64,000 bases of DNA from Cymodocea nodosa (lineage: Eukaryota > Streptophyta > Magnoliopsida > Alismatales > Cymodoceaceae). The position numbers and the translations under genes were made by a program. The DNA is taken from the NCBI GenBank assembly GCA_036874045.1, contig CM072347.1, forward strand, positions 3,040,501 through 3,104,500. Reading direction: 5' to 3'. The notes under the pieces are model-generated. The model saw nothing but the letters and a program-made list of their open reading frames with translations. It did no database searches and was not told where the DNA came from. Positions 1-11,870 of the stretch are shown here, one piece after another (the first letter of the stretch is position 1; each line of letters opens with the position of its first letter).

Positions 1-657
1 GAGAGACCGGTTTGGATAAGGTGATGTTGTGGAACTGCTACTTCGGGAATATTCCCAAGATCCAACAAACTTTTCACAAGAAAGTATCATCAAGTAGCTT
101 GCGGGTTGGTATTCCTAATATCTAGAGAGTTTGTTGTCCTTTCAAAAGTTGGTGTAGTGGACCGCATTGCATGTTCAATAGCCTACGTAAGGGCTCTAGT
201 GTCTGAATGAGCAACGACGAGCCAAGAAGGCTATGTAGTGGAACAAACATTGGTTGGCATGGTCGGTTGCAACTCTGTCTCGAAGAGCCGACATCTTGGC
301 CGTGGTTCTATCCTAGAAGTCGATTGCTTGACCAAGGCATGAGGGTCAACAAGATGCCCCTCCCTAGGCAAGGTTGGTTGATTAATATGGAGAGAGACTG
401 ATGTTCTAAGGTTGATAGACTCCCATGCAGCGATGTTGTGCCTCGTGCCAAAGTAAATCATCTCACGTAGCATCACAGGGTTTGGACCACTGTTCCAAGT
501 GGATATACTCAAAGATGCCCCAAATGTAGTATTGGGGAATCACGTCCAAGATCGGTCCAAACGATGGACCAAAACTCCTAGAACACTTGGGTTGGGAGAG
601 GAGCAAATATTTGACTTGTATGTTAGGGAAAAACCAAACAAATGCCAAAGGAATTTA

Positions 658-957
658 GAAGACTTCTCGACTCCTAATGGATATATAGGGAGGAGAAACT
701 CTAGAAGATAATTCTCTACTCCCAGTGAACTCATAGGGAGGAGAAAAGGGGTCTAGAAGATAAATCTCGACTCCCAACAGATTTACGAGGAGGAGAAGAG
801 TCTGAAAGATAAATCTCGACTCCCAACGGATTCATAGGGAGGAGAAGAGGGGCTTGAAAGATAAATCTCGACTATCAATGGATTCACAAGGAGGAGAAGA
901 GGGGTCTAGAAGATAAATCTCAATTCTGGACAGATTCATAGGAAGCAGAAGAGTCTA
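658..957. repeat. Tandem array, six units of about 50 bp
   Basis: Six consecutive degenerate units of 47-53 bp each begin with GAAGATAAATCTCGACTC or a close variant and end in GGAGGAGAAGAGGGGTCTA or a variant. The purine-rich end of each unit resembles a polypurine tract. The array lies beyond the 3' side of a minus-strand gypsy pol remnant, so it may belong to that element's non-coding part or LTR; this assignment is inference. The DNA around it (1-657 and 958-1740) has no gene I can support. A TATA-like TATAAAAAGG at 1262 suggests an old LTR promoter. Confidence 0.85.
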
Positions 958-1739
958 GAAGGTCCCTAGGAAGTGCATTCAAGGTTGGGATTGGACTTAC
1001 AGTTTTGACTGCTAGGTTGGAAGAGGCCATTGATTTGCCATTGATCAATTGAGAATGTGCGTCTAGGATCGAAACAAGAAGGGAAACTTGTCTTACCCTT
1101 TTGGAAAAGGTGTTGAAAGGTACCCTAGACCGCAACTGGTGTCGAAAAATTGATAGACATTTGAAGAGACAGAATGATGATTTTTGATACAATTAGCACA
1201 TCGAAGTGGTGTAGAAAGAGGGGACAAGAGATGTCATTAATTTCTCGCCCAAAGACTGAGTCTATAAAAAGGCTGAAGGGTTTTGAGAATGATCTCCTTC
1301 AATAACTGATTAGAGTCGCCCTTTTCCTCTCTTTCACTCTTCTTGCCATTCATCATTTCGCTGTTGTGTTCTGCATGGCTTCCCTTATGGCTGACTCCTC
1401 CAACAAGATGCAAGGGTAGAGACACCTTAAGGGCATAATGATGTTGATCAACGCCTAAAGGCTAGGGCAGTAGGACTTTCACTACCCTCGCGAGTTCTTC
1501 TTCCCCTCCTTTGAATTGTTAAACAACGACGAGTCTCTCCTCAAGTACGTGGCTAGCGGACCTCCAGGAAAGACATCTGGAAGCCGTAAGAAGTTAGGTT
1601 TACATTCTCAGTCGCCTGGTTGAGAGAGACTGCAAGGGTCTCGAGATTTAGCACTAGGACTAAAAGAGATGGTCTTACACCTTTAGAGGATTCATTGAGG
1701 GATGCCGAATAAAAATACCTAAGCATAAAACTTCTTTAA

Positions 1740-4095
1740 AAAAGAAATATTTACCAGGCCAAATACCTCTTGCGAGCTTTTGTCAAAGAGGTAGGGACCT
1801 CTGTTACTGAGGATGCGTTGAACCACGTAAGGTCCTTGTTAGTTGGGGTGGAACTTTTCGGTAGGTGTTGATGCGTGTAGGACTTGAGGACAAGTTCGCC
1901 AGGTTGGAAGTGTTGTAGGTTAACATTCTTCTTATAAGCTCAGGCCATACGGTGCTGATAACAATGGGTGTGATGCAACACTCGTAGCCAGCATTTATCC
2001 AACAGATTGAGTTGAAGAAGGAAAACTTCTGTCAAGTCAACATCAAAGTCCTCAGCTTTTCAAAAAAATCAATCGAAGATAGCTCTATCTCGACGGGGAG
2101 GACTATTTCAATGTCGTAGACGAGTGAGAAAGGAGTGGCCCCAATGGTGGTTCGAAGCGAGGTTCAGTAGGCTTAGAGAGCGAATGGCAGTCAGTCATGT
2201 CAATCTTGGTGTGATTGGATGGTCTTCTTGAGAATCTTCACCTAGGTTTTGTTGGCAGCTTCTATTGCTCCATTCATCTGAGGCTGATACGATGACGACC
2301 AATAGAGTTAGATTTTGTACTATTGAAAGTAATTTGCCACCTGTTTCATCACAAAATTACTGTCGTTATTTGTAACAATCTCAAAGGGGACCTTATACCT
2401 AGAAATGATGTAAGATTTTATGAACTTCAAAGTGGTCTGCATTGTGACCATCCTGTAGGAGGCAACTTCGACCTACTTGGTGAAATAATCAATGACCAGT
2501 AGAATGTAGTGGTGGTTATTTGATGTTGTAGGCCGGTTCTCTCTTATGACATCTAACACCCACATAGAGAAGGGCCAAAGAGCTGCCAAGTTGTACAACT
2601 CTTAGGGGGTGCATGGATCAAATTCCCATGAACTTGGCATTTGAAACACCTCTTGACAAAGGCGGTGTAATCTGATTCCATGGTGCTCTAGTAGTAGCCT
2701 TTGAGCATTATTTTCTTAACAAAGAGTACTCTACTCATATAGGGGTCGCATATGCCAGTGTGTAACTCTTGCAAGATAGTGAGGGTCTCTGCTTGGTCGA
2801 CGCATCGTGGTAAGCTCTGATTATTTTTGTAGAGGACACCCCCACCCAAAATGTAATTAGTTGCCAAGCAAGTGAGGGTTCGTTGATCTCTAAGAGTAGC
2901 TTTTGACAGAAAATCTCTAGTTTCTAGGAACACTTTTATATCTTTGTACTAGGGTTCCTCTTCGACATGGGACAAACGTCGATTGTTGTCAGTGTCTTCT
3001 GCCTCTATGGTGCTTTGTACGCAACCGACAAGTCGAGAGCCTTCTCGACTTTCGAAACTCGACGGTTGTTGTAGGTCCTCATGCACTACACAGTTGAGGG
3101 TATTAACCTGCAGCAAGATGTTGTTGTGCTCTATAATGTTGACTCATGATGCTAAGACAACTAGAGTGTCTGCATAGGCGTTGTACTTCCCATTTACGTG
3201 TCAGAATGTAACACTTTAGAATTAGGTGACTAACTGGAGCACCAATTCCTAATAAGACTGTAGCTTCTGATCTTGGGTTTTCCCTTGGTTGGACACTTGC
3301 AAGATCACTAACATGGCATATCCAAAGACCTACAAATGTTTGATGTTAAGGTCTTGGGCTAGCTGTAATTACAATACATGCCTCATATTCCACCTTATTG
3401 TGCAAGCATAGAACGAAGATCCACTTGGAGATCAGTAGCATGCATTTTTAAGGATCCACAATGACGATGCCTACTCCCCTACCTTTTTGATTCAAGGCTT
3501 CCTCAAGGTACAGGTGGTGGGAGTTTGAGGATTCCACCTGATCCACTGACATAGCTGTCTCAATTTCTGAGAAGCTTATAACAAGTACAAGGTCATCAAT
3601 GAAAGAGTCTTCTAAGGGTTGGTATTAGGAGATGGGATGTTCCACCAGCTAATCTACCATGACTTGTGCCTTCATTGCCTCCTAAGATGTATACCTGATA
3701 TCAAACTCTATAAGTAGTAACTACCACTTGATGCATTGGCTCACAAGTGCTGGTTACTCAAAGAGGTACTAAAGAAGATCATGTTGGTTGAGCAAGAGGA
3801 CTAGGTGACCTATCAAGTAATGGCGCAGTTTCTTGATGGTAAAAACGAGCGAAAGATAATATTTCTCAATTTGGTTGTAACTCTCATCGACCTCTGCAAA
3901 CTTCTTATTGAGGTAGTAGATTGCTTGTTTGACTCTTTCGATAAAATCATGTTGTCTCCAGATTGCACCAATTGCTGACAAAGTGACTAAGAGATAAAGG
4001 AATAAGAGTTGACTGAGTGTTGGTGGTATTAGGATGGGTGGATTGGCAAGTTGCTTCTTAATCCGGTCGAAGGCCTGCTAACATTGGTCAAACTA
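1740..4095 (-). mobile_element. Ty3/gypsy pol remnant (Tat-like lineage)
   Basis: The minus strand reads, from high to low coordinates, the end of the reverse transcriptase, the RNase H (3769-3981, with the conserved IEKYYLSLVFTIKKLRHYL stretch), a second RNase H-like segment (about 3400-3560, ending EYEA), the integrase zinc-binding region (2600-2933, with GYYWSTM and KRCFKCQVHGN) and the integrase core (about 2050-2590, with YILLVIDYFTK). The extra RNase H domain points to the Tat/Retand group. There are many stops and frameshifts. Gag, protease and most of the reverse transcriptase are absent: the reading jumps from copia to gypsy protein near 4095, which marks a deletion or insertion junction. 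Confidence 0.8.
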
Positions 4096-5506
4096 TTCAA
4101 AGGTGAGGGACAAGGAAAATGTGTGGTAAGTAGAAGAAATGACATAATAAGAAACGAAGTTAGAAATAGGATGCATAGTGCAAGCACGATTACTTTTGTG
4201 AAGAGCAATAGGAATATCAAGGTTAGTGGGAGAGTTTGCCACAAAAGGAGACAGAGATGGAGCCATTAGTGTGGGAGCTGGATGTGGTCGTCGATGATAT
4301 ACTTGCAAGGGTGGTGGAGGAGAGGGAGAAGGGGATGGTAAAGTAGGAGTGTTTGCCAATTAGAGTATGGAGGAAGTGGATGAGGGAGAGGAGAGAGGCA
4401 AGGATGACATCTCAAGGGGAACCTCAAAAGGTAGAGTAGACTCAACCAAGGGTTGGGAAGCAATAACAAAGGGAGATGTAGGGAAGGAAGAGGAGACAAG
4501 ATAGTAAAGAATCCTCTTGGAAAACAACATTAGTTGAAGTAAGGTAACAATGAGTGGGGGGATGAAAACATCGATGCCCTTTAGAGAGACGAGAGTATCC
4601 CATAAACATATAGTGAAGAGAATGCAGAGACAACTTGTCAAGACCAAGAGAGAGGTTCTTGGTAAAGATAGTACAACTAAAGTCTCGAAGGGGTAGAGGA
4701 AAAGTTTCATTGTTTGGTAGAGGAAAAATTTCTTTCTTTGTTTGATAGAAGATGTTGAAGAGGAATGATACGTCCTAAAGGGTTAGAAGGTAAGTGATTG
4801 ATTAGATAAGCAGTGGAGATTACATTAGACCAAAGAGATTTGGGGACATGCATCTCAACCAAAAGGGTGCGTGCAACATCGAGGATGTGGTGATGTGTGC
4901 ATTCTACAACACCATTTTATTGAGAAGTATACACATAGGTAACCTGATGAAGTATATCACGAGCCTCACACAATGAAGTAAGAGAAGACTAAGTAAATTT
5001 TAAAGCATTGTCTGTGCAAAGAATCTTGGGAACAAGATTAAACTGAGTTTGAATTTCATTAAGAAAATATGCAACAACAGACAGGATAGTTTAATGATTT
5101 TTTAACAGATACAACCAAGATGTCTAAGAAAAATCGTTAACAAATACAATATAATAATGATGACCTAATATAGACTCCACTCAAGTAAGTCCCCAAACAT
5201 CACAGTGAACAATATCAAAAGGTTTAGGAGTAAATGACAACTCTCGACTCAAATAAGTAGCATGAAATTGCTTTCCTATGATATACGATGAACAACTAAC
5301 ATGAGGAATGGACACCCAAGGTAGGGCCTTCAACTTCTGATGGGAGAGATGATCGAGACATCGATGTCAAAGAAGAAAGGAACCACTAGTAGGGGTAACA
5401 ACAGTAGCCAACCCACAAGGAATCACATCTTGGGCTAAGATGTAGACACCCTGACTTCAGTCATGACCAACTCCAATTTGCCTCTCCATCTATAGATCCT
5501 AAAAAG
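4095..5506 (-). mobile_element. Outer copia, 3' part (integrase to start of RT)
   Basis: This is the downstream part of a decayed minus-strand copia pol. It shows the end of the integrase core (about 4790-5330), the conserved post-integrase segment (4360-4710, with YVYGILSSLKGIDVFIPP aligning to the usual copia phrase seen again at 7487-7660) and the proline-rich linker (4093-4359). It stops at the junction with gypsy protein near 4095. The missing upstream part continues at 10181-10885 on the far side of a younger copia, so the two pieces were one element before that insertion. Confidence 0.8.
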
Positions 5507-5612
5507 TGTTAGAAACGTAAGGGAAAAAAGAGATATTTCCATTAAGGTGGATGCAGGTATTTATATACAAGAGATGGATTCATATAACACTAAGATCCAT
5601 ATAACACTAACA
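5507..5612 (-). repeat. 3' LTR of the 106-bp-LTR copia
   Basis: The plus strand begins TGTTAGAAACG and ends CACTAACA. It is preceded by AAAAG (5502-5506) and followed by CTACTCCTCAAGCTGG, whose reverse complement is the polypurine tract. It matches 10075-10180 at 101 of 106 positions. Confidence 0.95.
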
Positions 5613-8600
5613 CTACTCCTCAAGCTGGAGAGTATATATCAGCTAATCCCAACTTGCCACACATTAAGTCAAAGGACCTATGGCTTAAAGCCTTGGTCAA
5701 GATGTCAGCTTGTTCTTCATTGGATGAAATGTGAGGAATACAGATAACGCCTTTAGTGACTAGATCTCTAATGTAGTGGCAATCGACCTCAATGTACTTG
5801 GTACGTTCATGAAAGGTCTCATTCTTGGCTATGTGAATTGCAACCTGATTATCACAATACATCACCATTGGTACTTTGACCATTACCTCAAGCTCATTTA
5901 ACAATGATCTAAGCCAAACCATTTCACACCTTGTAAGTCTCATTGCCTTGTACTCAGCTTCTACACTAGAGCAAGATATGACACTTTGTTTCTTACTGCG
6001 CCAAGTTGCCTCCTATATATGTTAAGTAACCTGAAGTGGACTTCTTGTCACCCTTGTTATCTGCAAAATCAGCATCAGAGAAGGCTTCAACTTCTAGATA
6101 CCCCTGTTTTTGATACACCAATCTTTTTCTTGGAGTTTCTTTGATATAGGCTAAAACTCTTTGAACTCCTTCCCAATGCATAACTCTAGACTGATGCATA
6201 AACTAGCTAAACAATCCTACAATGTATGCAATGTCTGGCCTAGTAACAATAAGATAAATTAGTTTCCTAATAAGGCATCTGTACCTATTAGTATCAGAAA
6301 ATTCCTTAGTAAATGTGTCTCAAAAGGAGGGATTTTGTTCAATTGGAGTAGATACAGGTTTGCACCCCAAGGTGCCAGTTTTTGCCAACAAATCTAAAGC
6401 ATACTTTCGTTTAGATAACACCATCTTGCCTTTAGAGTACATAAACTCTACACCTAAAAAGTATCCAAGTCACCCTAGATCCTTGATTTCGAAGACTTTG
6501 GTTAGGTGGTCCTTGGTCCTCTTGATCCTTACACAATCATCTCCAGTAAGAAGGATGTCATTAACATATATAGCAAGGATGGTATACGCCCTATCAGACC
6601 TGTGAATAAATACTGAATGATCCACTGTGCACCTTCTAAAGCCGCTAGAGAAAAGGACACTGCTCAACTTCTAAAACTAGGCACGTGGACTTTACTTAAG
6701 GCCATAAATTACCTTCTTCAATTTGTAAATCACCTGTTCACCTTGTGAAATATACATAGGAGGTTGGGCCATGTATACTTCCTCAGCTAGATCGCCTTAT
6801 AGAAAAACATTCTTTACATCCAGTTGGTGAAGTTCTCACCCTTGGTTGATCGCCATTGACAATAACACCCTGATTGAGTTCAATCGAGCCACAAGAGAGA
6901 AAGTTTCTGCATAGTCTATCCCATACTCCTGAGTAAATCCTCTAGGAACAAGTCGAGCCTTATATATTTCTACCTTCCCATTTAATCTAAACTTCACAGT
7001 GAAGACCCACTTACAGGAGACTAAGTTGGCATCAACAGGCCTAGAAACTAGTTCCCAAGTGCTACAAGACCACAAGGCTTCTATCTCTTAATCCATGGCC
7101 TACTTCCAAGCAAGACATTGCAAAGCTTCTTGGTATGTCCTAGGAACATTCTCAGACATGACGGACAAGGCAAAGGTTCGACAAGAAGGGGTAAGATGTT
7201 CATAGGAAACAAATTAAGAAATAGGATGCTGTGTACATGAGCATGTGCCTTTCCAGAGTGCAATAGGTAGATCATCAACGGTAGTGGGAGGATCTGTAGT
7301 TGAAGAAGTGCCTGGTGGAGTCATAGGTTGAACATGAGTTTGTTGCCTCCTTTGATACACCTGCAGTGACCTTACTTCACTCTCTTCATTTTGGGCACCC
7401 TCACTAGGAGACTCAGGTGTGGTAGGAATCACAGGCTCATCAAACTCACAAGGAATGAAATAAGGACCTAGAACCTCGATGGGGGACTAATCAACAAAAG
7501 TATCAATCCTTTGCGTAAAATAAGGTTGGTTCTCAAAAAAGGAGACATCAAAGGAGGTATAATATCTTCTTGTAGGAGGGTGAAAACACCTATATCCTTT
7601 TTGAGTTCTGGAATATTCCACAAAGACACATTTAAGAGCTCTTGTATCAAGTTTATCAAGACCAGGTCTTAGATCTTGAACAAAAGTCGTACACCCAAAC
7701 ACTCTAAGGGTGAGAGAGAAAAGTTCACCCTCAGGATAAAAGCGATGTAGAAGAATCTCTCCCCCAAGGGGGAAGATGGCATCCTGTTTACTAAGTAAGC
7801 AGCAGTGAGGACAACATCCACCCAAAAGGATTTTGGAACACTCATGTGAAGAAGAAGAGTTCTAGTGATATTCAACAAATGACGGTGTTTTCTCTCCACC
7901 ACTCTATTCTGTCAAGAGGTGTGAAGACACATCGTTTGATGAATAATCCCACGAGAAATACAAATGTATTAAAACTGAGTACTCACAAACTCAAGAGCGT
8001 TATCAATTCTAAGACACTTTAAGATAATAGAGAACTGGGTATTAATTTTATTCACAAAATTTTCAACAGAAACCACAATATTTTTTCTATCTTTTAGCAG
8101 ATACACCCAACAAACTCTGAAAAAATCATCAATTAACACAAGATAATACCGATATCCACTAGAAGAGGTAACACGGTTAGGACCCCACATATCACAGTGA
8201 ACCAGATCAAACATAGCCTAACTCTTGGTGAGGGACACACGAGGAGAGAGGGACCGACTATGTTTGCCCAATTCACACGACTCACAAACAAATTCAGAAA
8301 CGTCTATCCATGGTAGCGCCTGACAAAGCTTGTAAATAGATGAGTGACCAAGACGCCTATGCCATAAGAGAGAGAAGACGGTGGTAGAAGACAACGAGAC
8401 TGTAAGACCGCTAGAAGGTGTATCATAGTTGAGAACATACTCCCTAGTGCCCCGCCTATGGCCCAAACCAATTCTCCTCCTCGTCCGCAGATCCTGAAAG
8501 ATATAATGAAAAGGAAAGAAAGTCACAAAACAGGATAGCTAAACAGTTATAGCACTAATAGATAATAAGTTAACAAAGAGATCAGGAACAAGTAAGGTAT

Positions 8601-10062
8601 TCTCAAGCCGTATATTTGGAGTAACATCAATAGTGTCGCTTCCAAATATAGGACATGAGCGGCCATCAACCACGGTAACACTCTATAAAGTGAGCATTTT
8701 CTTGAGGCGAGAAAAGAGAGTGAGACTTGTCATGTGTTGAGATGTACTTGAATCGACAATCCAAGGTTGTATCTCACTAGTATGCACAGCCATGCTAAAA
8801 GTGGAAGCCAAGGATGTAATTGCCGAAGAACTAGAGTCCTAAGTCTACTTCAACCTCTCATACTCCTGCTGAGAAATAACCACTGTTGCTTTTTCGAAGT
8901 TGCCTCCTCCTCCGCTAGGAGTATCATGCACCTCAATCACATTCCTCGCCCAAGTAGGCTTACCAAACTTTTCCCAATATTTTTCAGATCTGTGATTGGT
9001 CTTCCCACAATGAGTACAAGGAACATTGCGTCTTCCTGTAGTCATAGGTAACTGCTGGGTACTCTGTCTCCCTAGAGTTCTTCTAACAGCCAACGTTGAA
9101 TTATCTTGACTTGTAAGAGTTGTCATGTGTCTAGCTTTAGAGATATGCAGCACCCGTGCAAATGCAGTTCCCAAATCAGGTGTAGTGTCTCTTCTCAACA
9201 AATGTCCACGCACCTAGGACACTAGCTCTTGAGGCAGACCAGATAAGAAAGCAGCCACCTACAAGTCATTCCTATATCTCTGTAACGTAACCAAGTCAGT
9301 AGTAGGAGGTTGTAGCACATTCAGTTCTTCAAATAGAGACCGAATAGTCCTATAATATTCTTGAACCGACTGATTACCCATTTTCAAGTTGAAAATCTGT
9401 TCATACACATCATAAACTTTTAGGATATTTCGCTCTTCTACATACATCTGCTTCAATGTGTCTCAAATGAGTTTGGCTGATCAGAGCATCATCACTCCCT
9501 TAGCCACAGCAGATTCCATACTATTTTCTAGCCAAGTGATCACCGTGGCATCATCAGCAAACCAATCATCATACCTAGCATCCTTGATATCAATGGGGGG
9601 TTGAGTCAAATGCTTATTTTTCCTTTGTGCGGCCACAAAGGTGAGAAAACTTAAAGACTAGCTATGATAGTTTAAGTCATTGAGCTTCACAGAGGGTCTA
9701 GCAATAGATTGGATTAAAGAATCCCGAAATGCCATCACAACCAAGACCTTCAAGAATCAAGCAAGATTCAACGAACTAGAACAGTCGCCTCCAACAACCT
9801 CAGTGGATTCAACAGCCACTGTCTGCACAACCACCACTTTGTCGGCAACTTACCACATCACCACCTTAAGTGACGGTTGATCGAACTAAACAGGGTCCAC
9901 TCGCAGACCTCCAGACGGCACACAGACGGGTCCACTCACACGTGTTCGTAGCCAAGCGTAGTACCGGACCTCCATGGGGGTGGGGGGGGGGCAAGAGTGT
10001 CCGTGGGGGGGGGACGGTAGCTTCCATAGGGGGGCAAAACGTCTACCTCCACGAGGATCAGG

Positions 10063-10074
10063 GCTTTGATACCA
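10063..10074 (-). other. Primer-binding site (initiator tRNA-Met type)
   Basis: Directly inside the 5' LTR the minus strand reads TGGTATCAAAGC. This differs at one base from the common plant copia site TGGTATCAGAGC, complementary to initiator methionine tRNA. It fixes the orientation and the LTR edge. Confidence 0.85.
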
Positions 10075-10180
10075 TATTAGAAACGTAAGGGAAAAAAGAG
10101 ATATTTCCATTAAGGTAGATGTAGGTTTTTATATACAAGAGATGGATCCATATAACACTAAGATCCATATAACACTAACA
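10075..10180 (-). repeat. 5' LTR of the 106-bp-LTR copia
   Basis: This is the partner of 5507-5612 and has the same length. It is followed on the plus strand by AAAAG (10181-10185), the target-site duplication. One edge reads TA instead of TG, a point change. Confidence 0.95.
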
Positions 10181-10885
10181 AAAAGGATAGAATGTTACAT
10201 AATAGAAAAATTGTTTAGTAATAACACTAATAGAAAGTATGTTCACAGGAAATTGTGGAACATAAAGGACTTTCTCTAGAGTAAGATTGAAGGTAATGGG
10301 TGTAATGCCTTCATTGGAGGCTTGGTAGCTACGTCTATCAGTAATGGCAACTAATTTAATGCTGGAAAGATAGGTAAGGTGAGAGAAAAGGGAGGTATCT
10401 CTTGTAACATAGTTAGAAATACCTGAATCAATAATCCAAGGAGAATTAGAAGCAAGGGATGTGTGAAAGGTAGATATACTTGTAGGAAGAACATGGGTAG
10501 CAGTAGCCTCGCCTTGCTATTGAGCACGATATATCATCAACTCATCAAAGTCCAACTAAATAATTTAGACCATATTCACCTGCAAGGGTTGTCCTTGTAT
10601 GGAAGGAAGAGCTAGGAGTGCGGTAGAAGTAGAAACCAGAGGACGACTAAATTTATCTCAACACTTCTCGGAAGAATGATTCCAACATCCACAATGAGCA
10701 CAAGAAGGCTGAAAGGAACTGCGACCACCAGATTTGTGTTTGCCACCATGGGTGTTAGCAGAGGTAGTCAATATGGAGGGAAGAGGAGATGGATGGCTAA
10801 GGTAGTGGCTTCAATGGACGATGTGGGAGAGGCATGAGAAATCTGAAATGCCCTGTTGAAGGTTGTCAATATGGAGGGAAGAATG
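10181..10885 (-). mobile_element. Outer copia, 5' part (gag)
   Basis: Past the inner element the minus-strand reading continues as decayed copia gag and protease. It includes a knuckle-like CAHCGCWNHSSEKCW at about 10665-10710 and the start of a protease segment near 10200-10450. It ends near 10885, where plus-strand LTR sequence of another copia begins. A short phrase GTCAATATGGAGGGAAGA occurs twice (10768 and 10865). No intact reading frame remains. Confidence 0.7.
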
Positions 10886-11619
10886 TCCATGATAAGTGAT
10901 TGGGTTATTAGATATCTATTTATATCTAAGCCTATATATGTACTCTTGTAATCCTTTATTAGGGATAATTTAACAATAGAAAATTCTAACTTCCTTTCTA
11001 CTTGATACTAAAACCTAGGGTTTTGACCTTGGGCCAACCACCGACTAAATTCTTAAGCTTTCAGTCACCCCCTTCCAAGGCTACTAGCCCTCCAGCCACA
11101 CATTCAAGGCCTCTATGTCCCCTCTAGCAACCTATGCAGCCCTCCAGCCACACATTCAAGGCCTCTATGTCCCCTCTAGCAACCTATGCAGCCCTCCAGC
11201 ACCTCTCCAACCATTGTCTTCTAATGGAAGGCTAGCATCCAATGCCAATTGAGCCATCTAGCCCTCCTACAGTGTTACAGAGTTGTTTACCCCTTATTCT
11301 ACCACTAATCAACTTGCTTAATGCTCCATTGATGCTACACAGTCCATGAAAGGGATTGTCTCCTTATTTCAGTCATTACTGAAGGTGGATTATCCTATAA
11401 ATCTCATGTCTTCAAACTACATTAATCTCTATTATAATCCTCTTTTAACTCTAGAATGATGTTTTTTGCATAAAATCAGCAATGGACAACAATGATCTAT
11501 TAGTGCAAAATCTCAGTAGGGAAAAAAATTAAATGGAAAGAACTACCTCCTTTGGGCTCATAGTTTCAAGAAGTTTCTTTTTGCATATTGCAAGCTGAGG
11601 CATTTGACTCATCCTCCAT
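10886..11619 (+). mobile_element. Plus-strand copia: partial 5' LTR, leader, gag start
   Basis: About 10886-11060 resembles the 3' LTR of the intron-4 copia at 45722 (shared TTACTAGATATCCATTTA-like and CTTGTAATCC segments). The 5' edge of the LTR is missing. A leader with a perfect 52-bp duplication follows. The gag starts near 11480 and reads NLSREK, then NGKNYLLWAHSF, then LRHLTHPP, a close match to gag at 41790. The reading stops exactly where a gypsy LTR starts and resumes at 15201. Confidence 0.75.
11087..11200. repeat. Perfect 52-bp tandem duplication
   Basis: The unit starting GCCCTCCAGCCACACATTC occurs at 11087-11138 and again, without a mismatch, at 11139-11190. Its first 10 bases start a third copy. 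It lies in the leader of the plus-strand copia. Perfect identity inside a decayed element implies a recent slippage or repair event. Confidence 0.95.
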
Positions 11620-11870
11620 TGCAATAAACCTCCTTGTTGCTAAGTTGATCAGTGTTCATAACACCAGGAGATTTTTGGATTATAGTGAATAGTGAAAGAA
11701 TGAAGGAAAAACTACTATTTGAGAGGTAGTAGCTCTCCAAAGGTTACATTACAAGAGTAGCAAGCATGATAAAACTCAAATTCTAATCTCCCCTCAATAC
11801 AAGCTCATTGGACCAAAGTCATTTGTGAGTTGGGTTGCCCAGACCAGTTGGTTCACTTTGACCCATTACA
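11620..11870 (-). repeat. 3' LTR of the nested gypsy element
   Basis: It runs on the plus strand from TGCAATAAACC to CCCATTACA. It pairs with 14964-15200, sharing the segments CCAAAGGTTACAT and GGTTCACTTTGACCC. The two LTRs differ by many substitutions and small indels, so the insertion is older than the 106-bp-LTR copia. The exact edges are hand-aligned. Confidence 0.8.

Larger units (their letters stand above)
5507..10180 (-). mobile_element. Ty1/copia retrotransposon, 106-bp LTRs, TSD AAAAG
   Basis: This is a structurally complete copia of 4674 bp on the minus strand. Both LTRs are 106 bp, and the 5-bp sequence AAAAG flanks both ends. The order of domains from the right is: primer-binding site at about 10063-10074, gag (about 8845-9800), protease (about 8560-8840), GAG-pre-integrase with its H-H-C-C residues (8218-8526), integrase (7290-8214), reverse transcriptase (6470-7075) and RNase H (5613-6199). 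A purine tract follows beside the 3' LTR. The gag knuckle reads CTHCGKTNHRSEKYW, so its last cysteine is lost. The protease motif reads DSS instead of DSG. Several in-frame stops show the copy is dead. The LTRs differ at 5 of 106 positions, so it is fairly young. Confidence 0.95.

Noticed and set aside
658-957. CRISPR-like spaced repeats
   Set aside because: The units are directly adjacent and diverge along their whole length, with no unique spacers. This is a eukaryotic tandem repeat.
4029-4359. Proline/serine-rich small proteins on the minus strand
   Set aside because: They are the linker region between copia integrase and reverse transcriptase in shifted frames.
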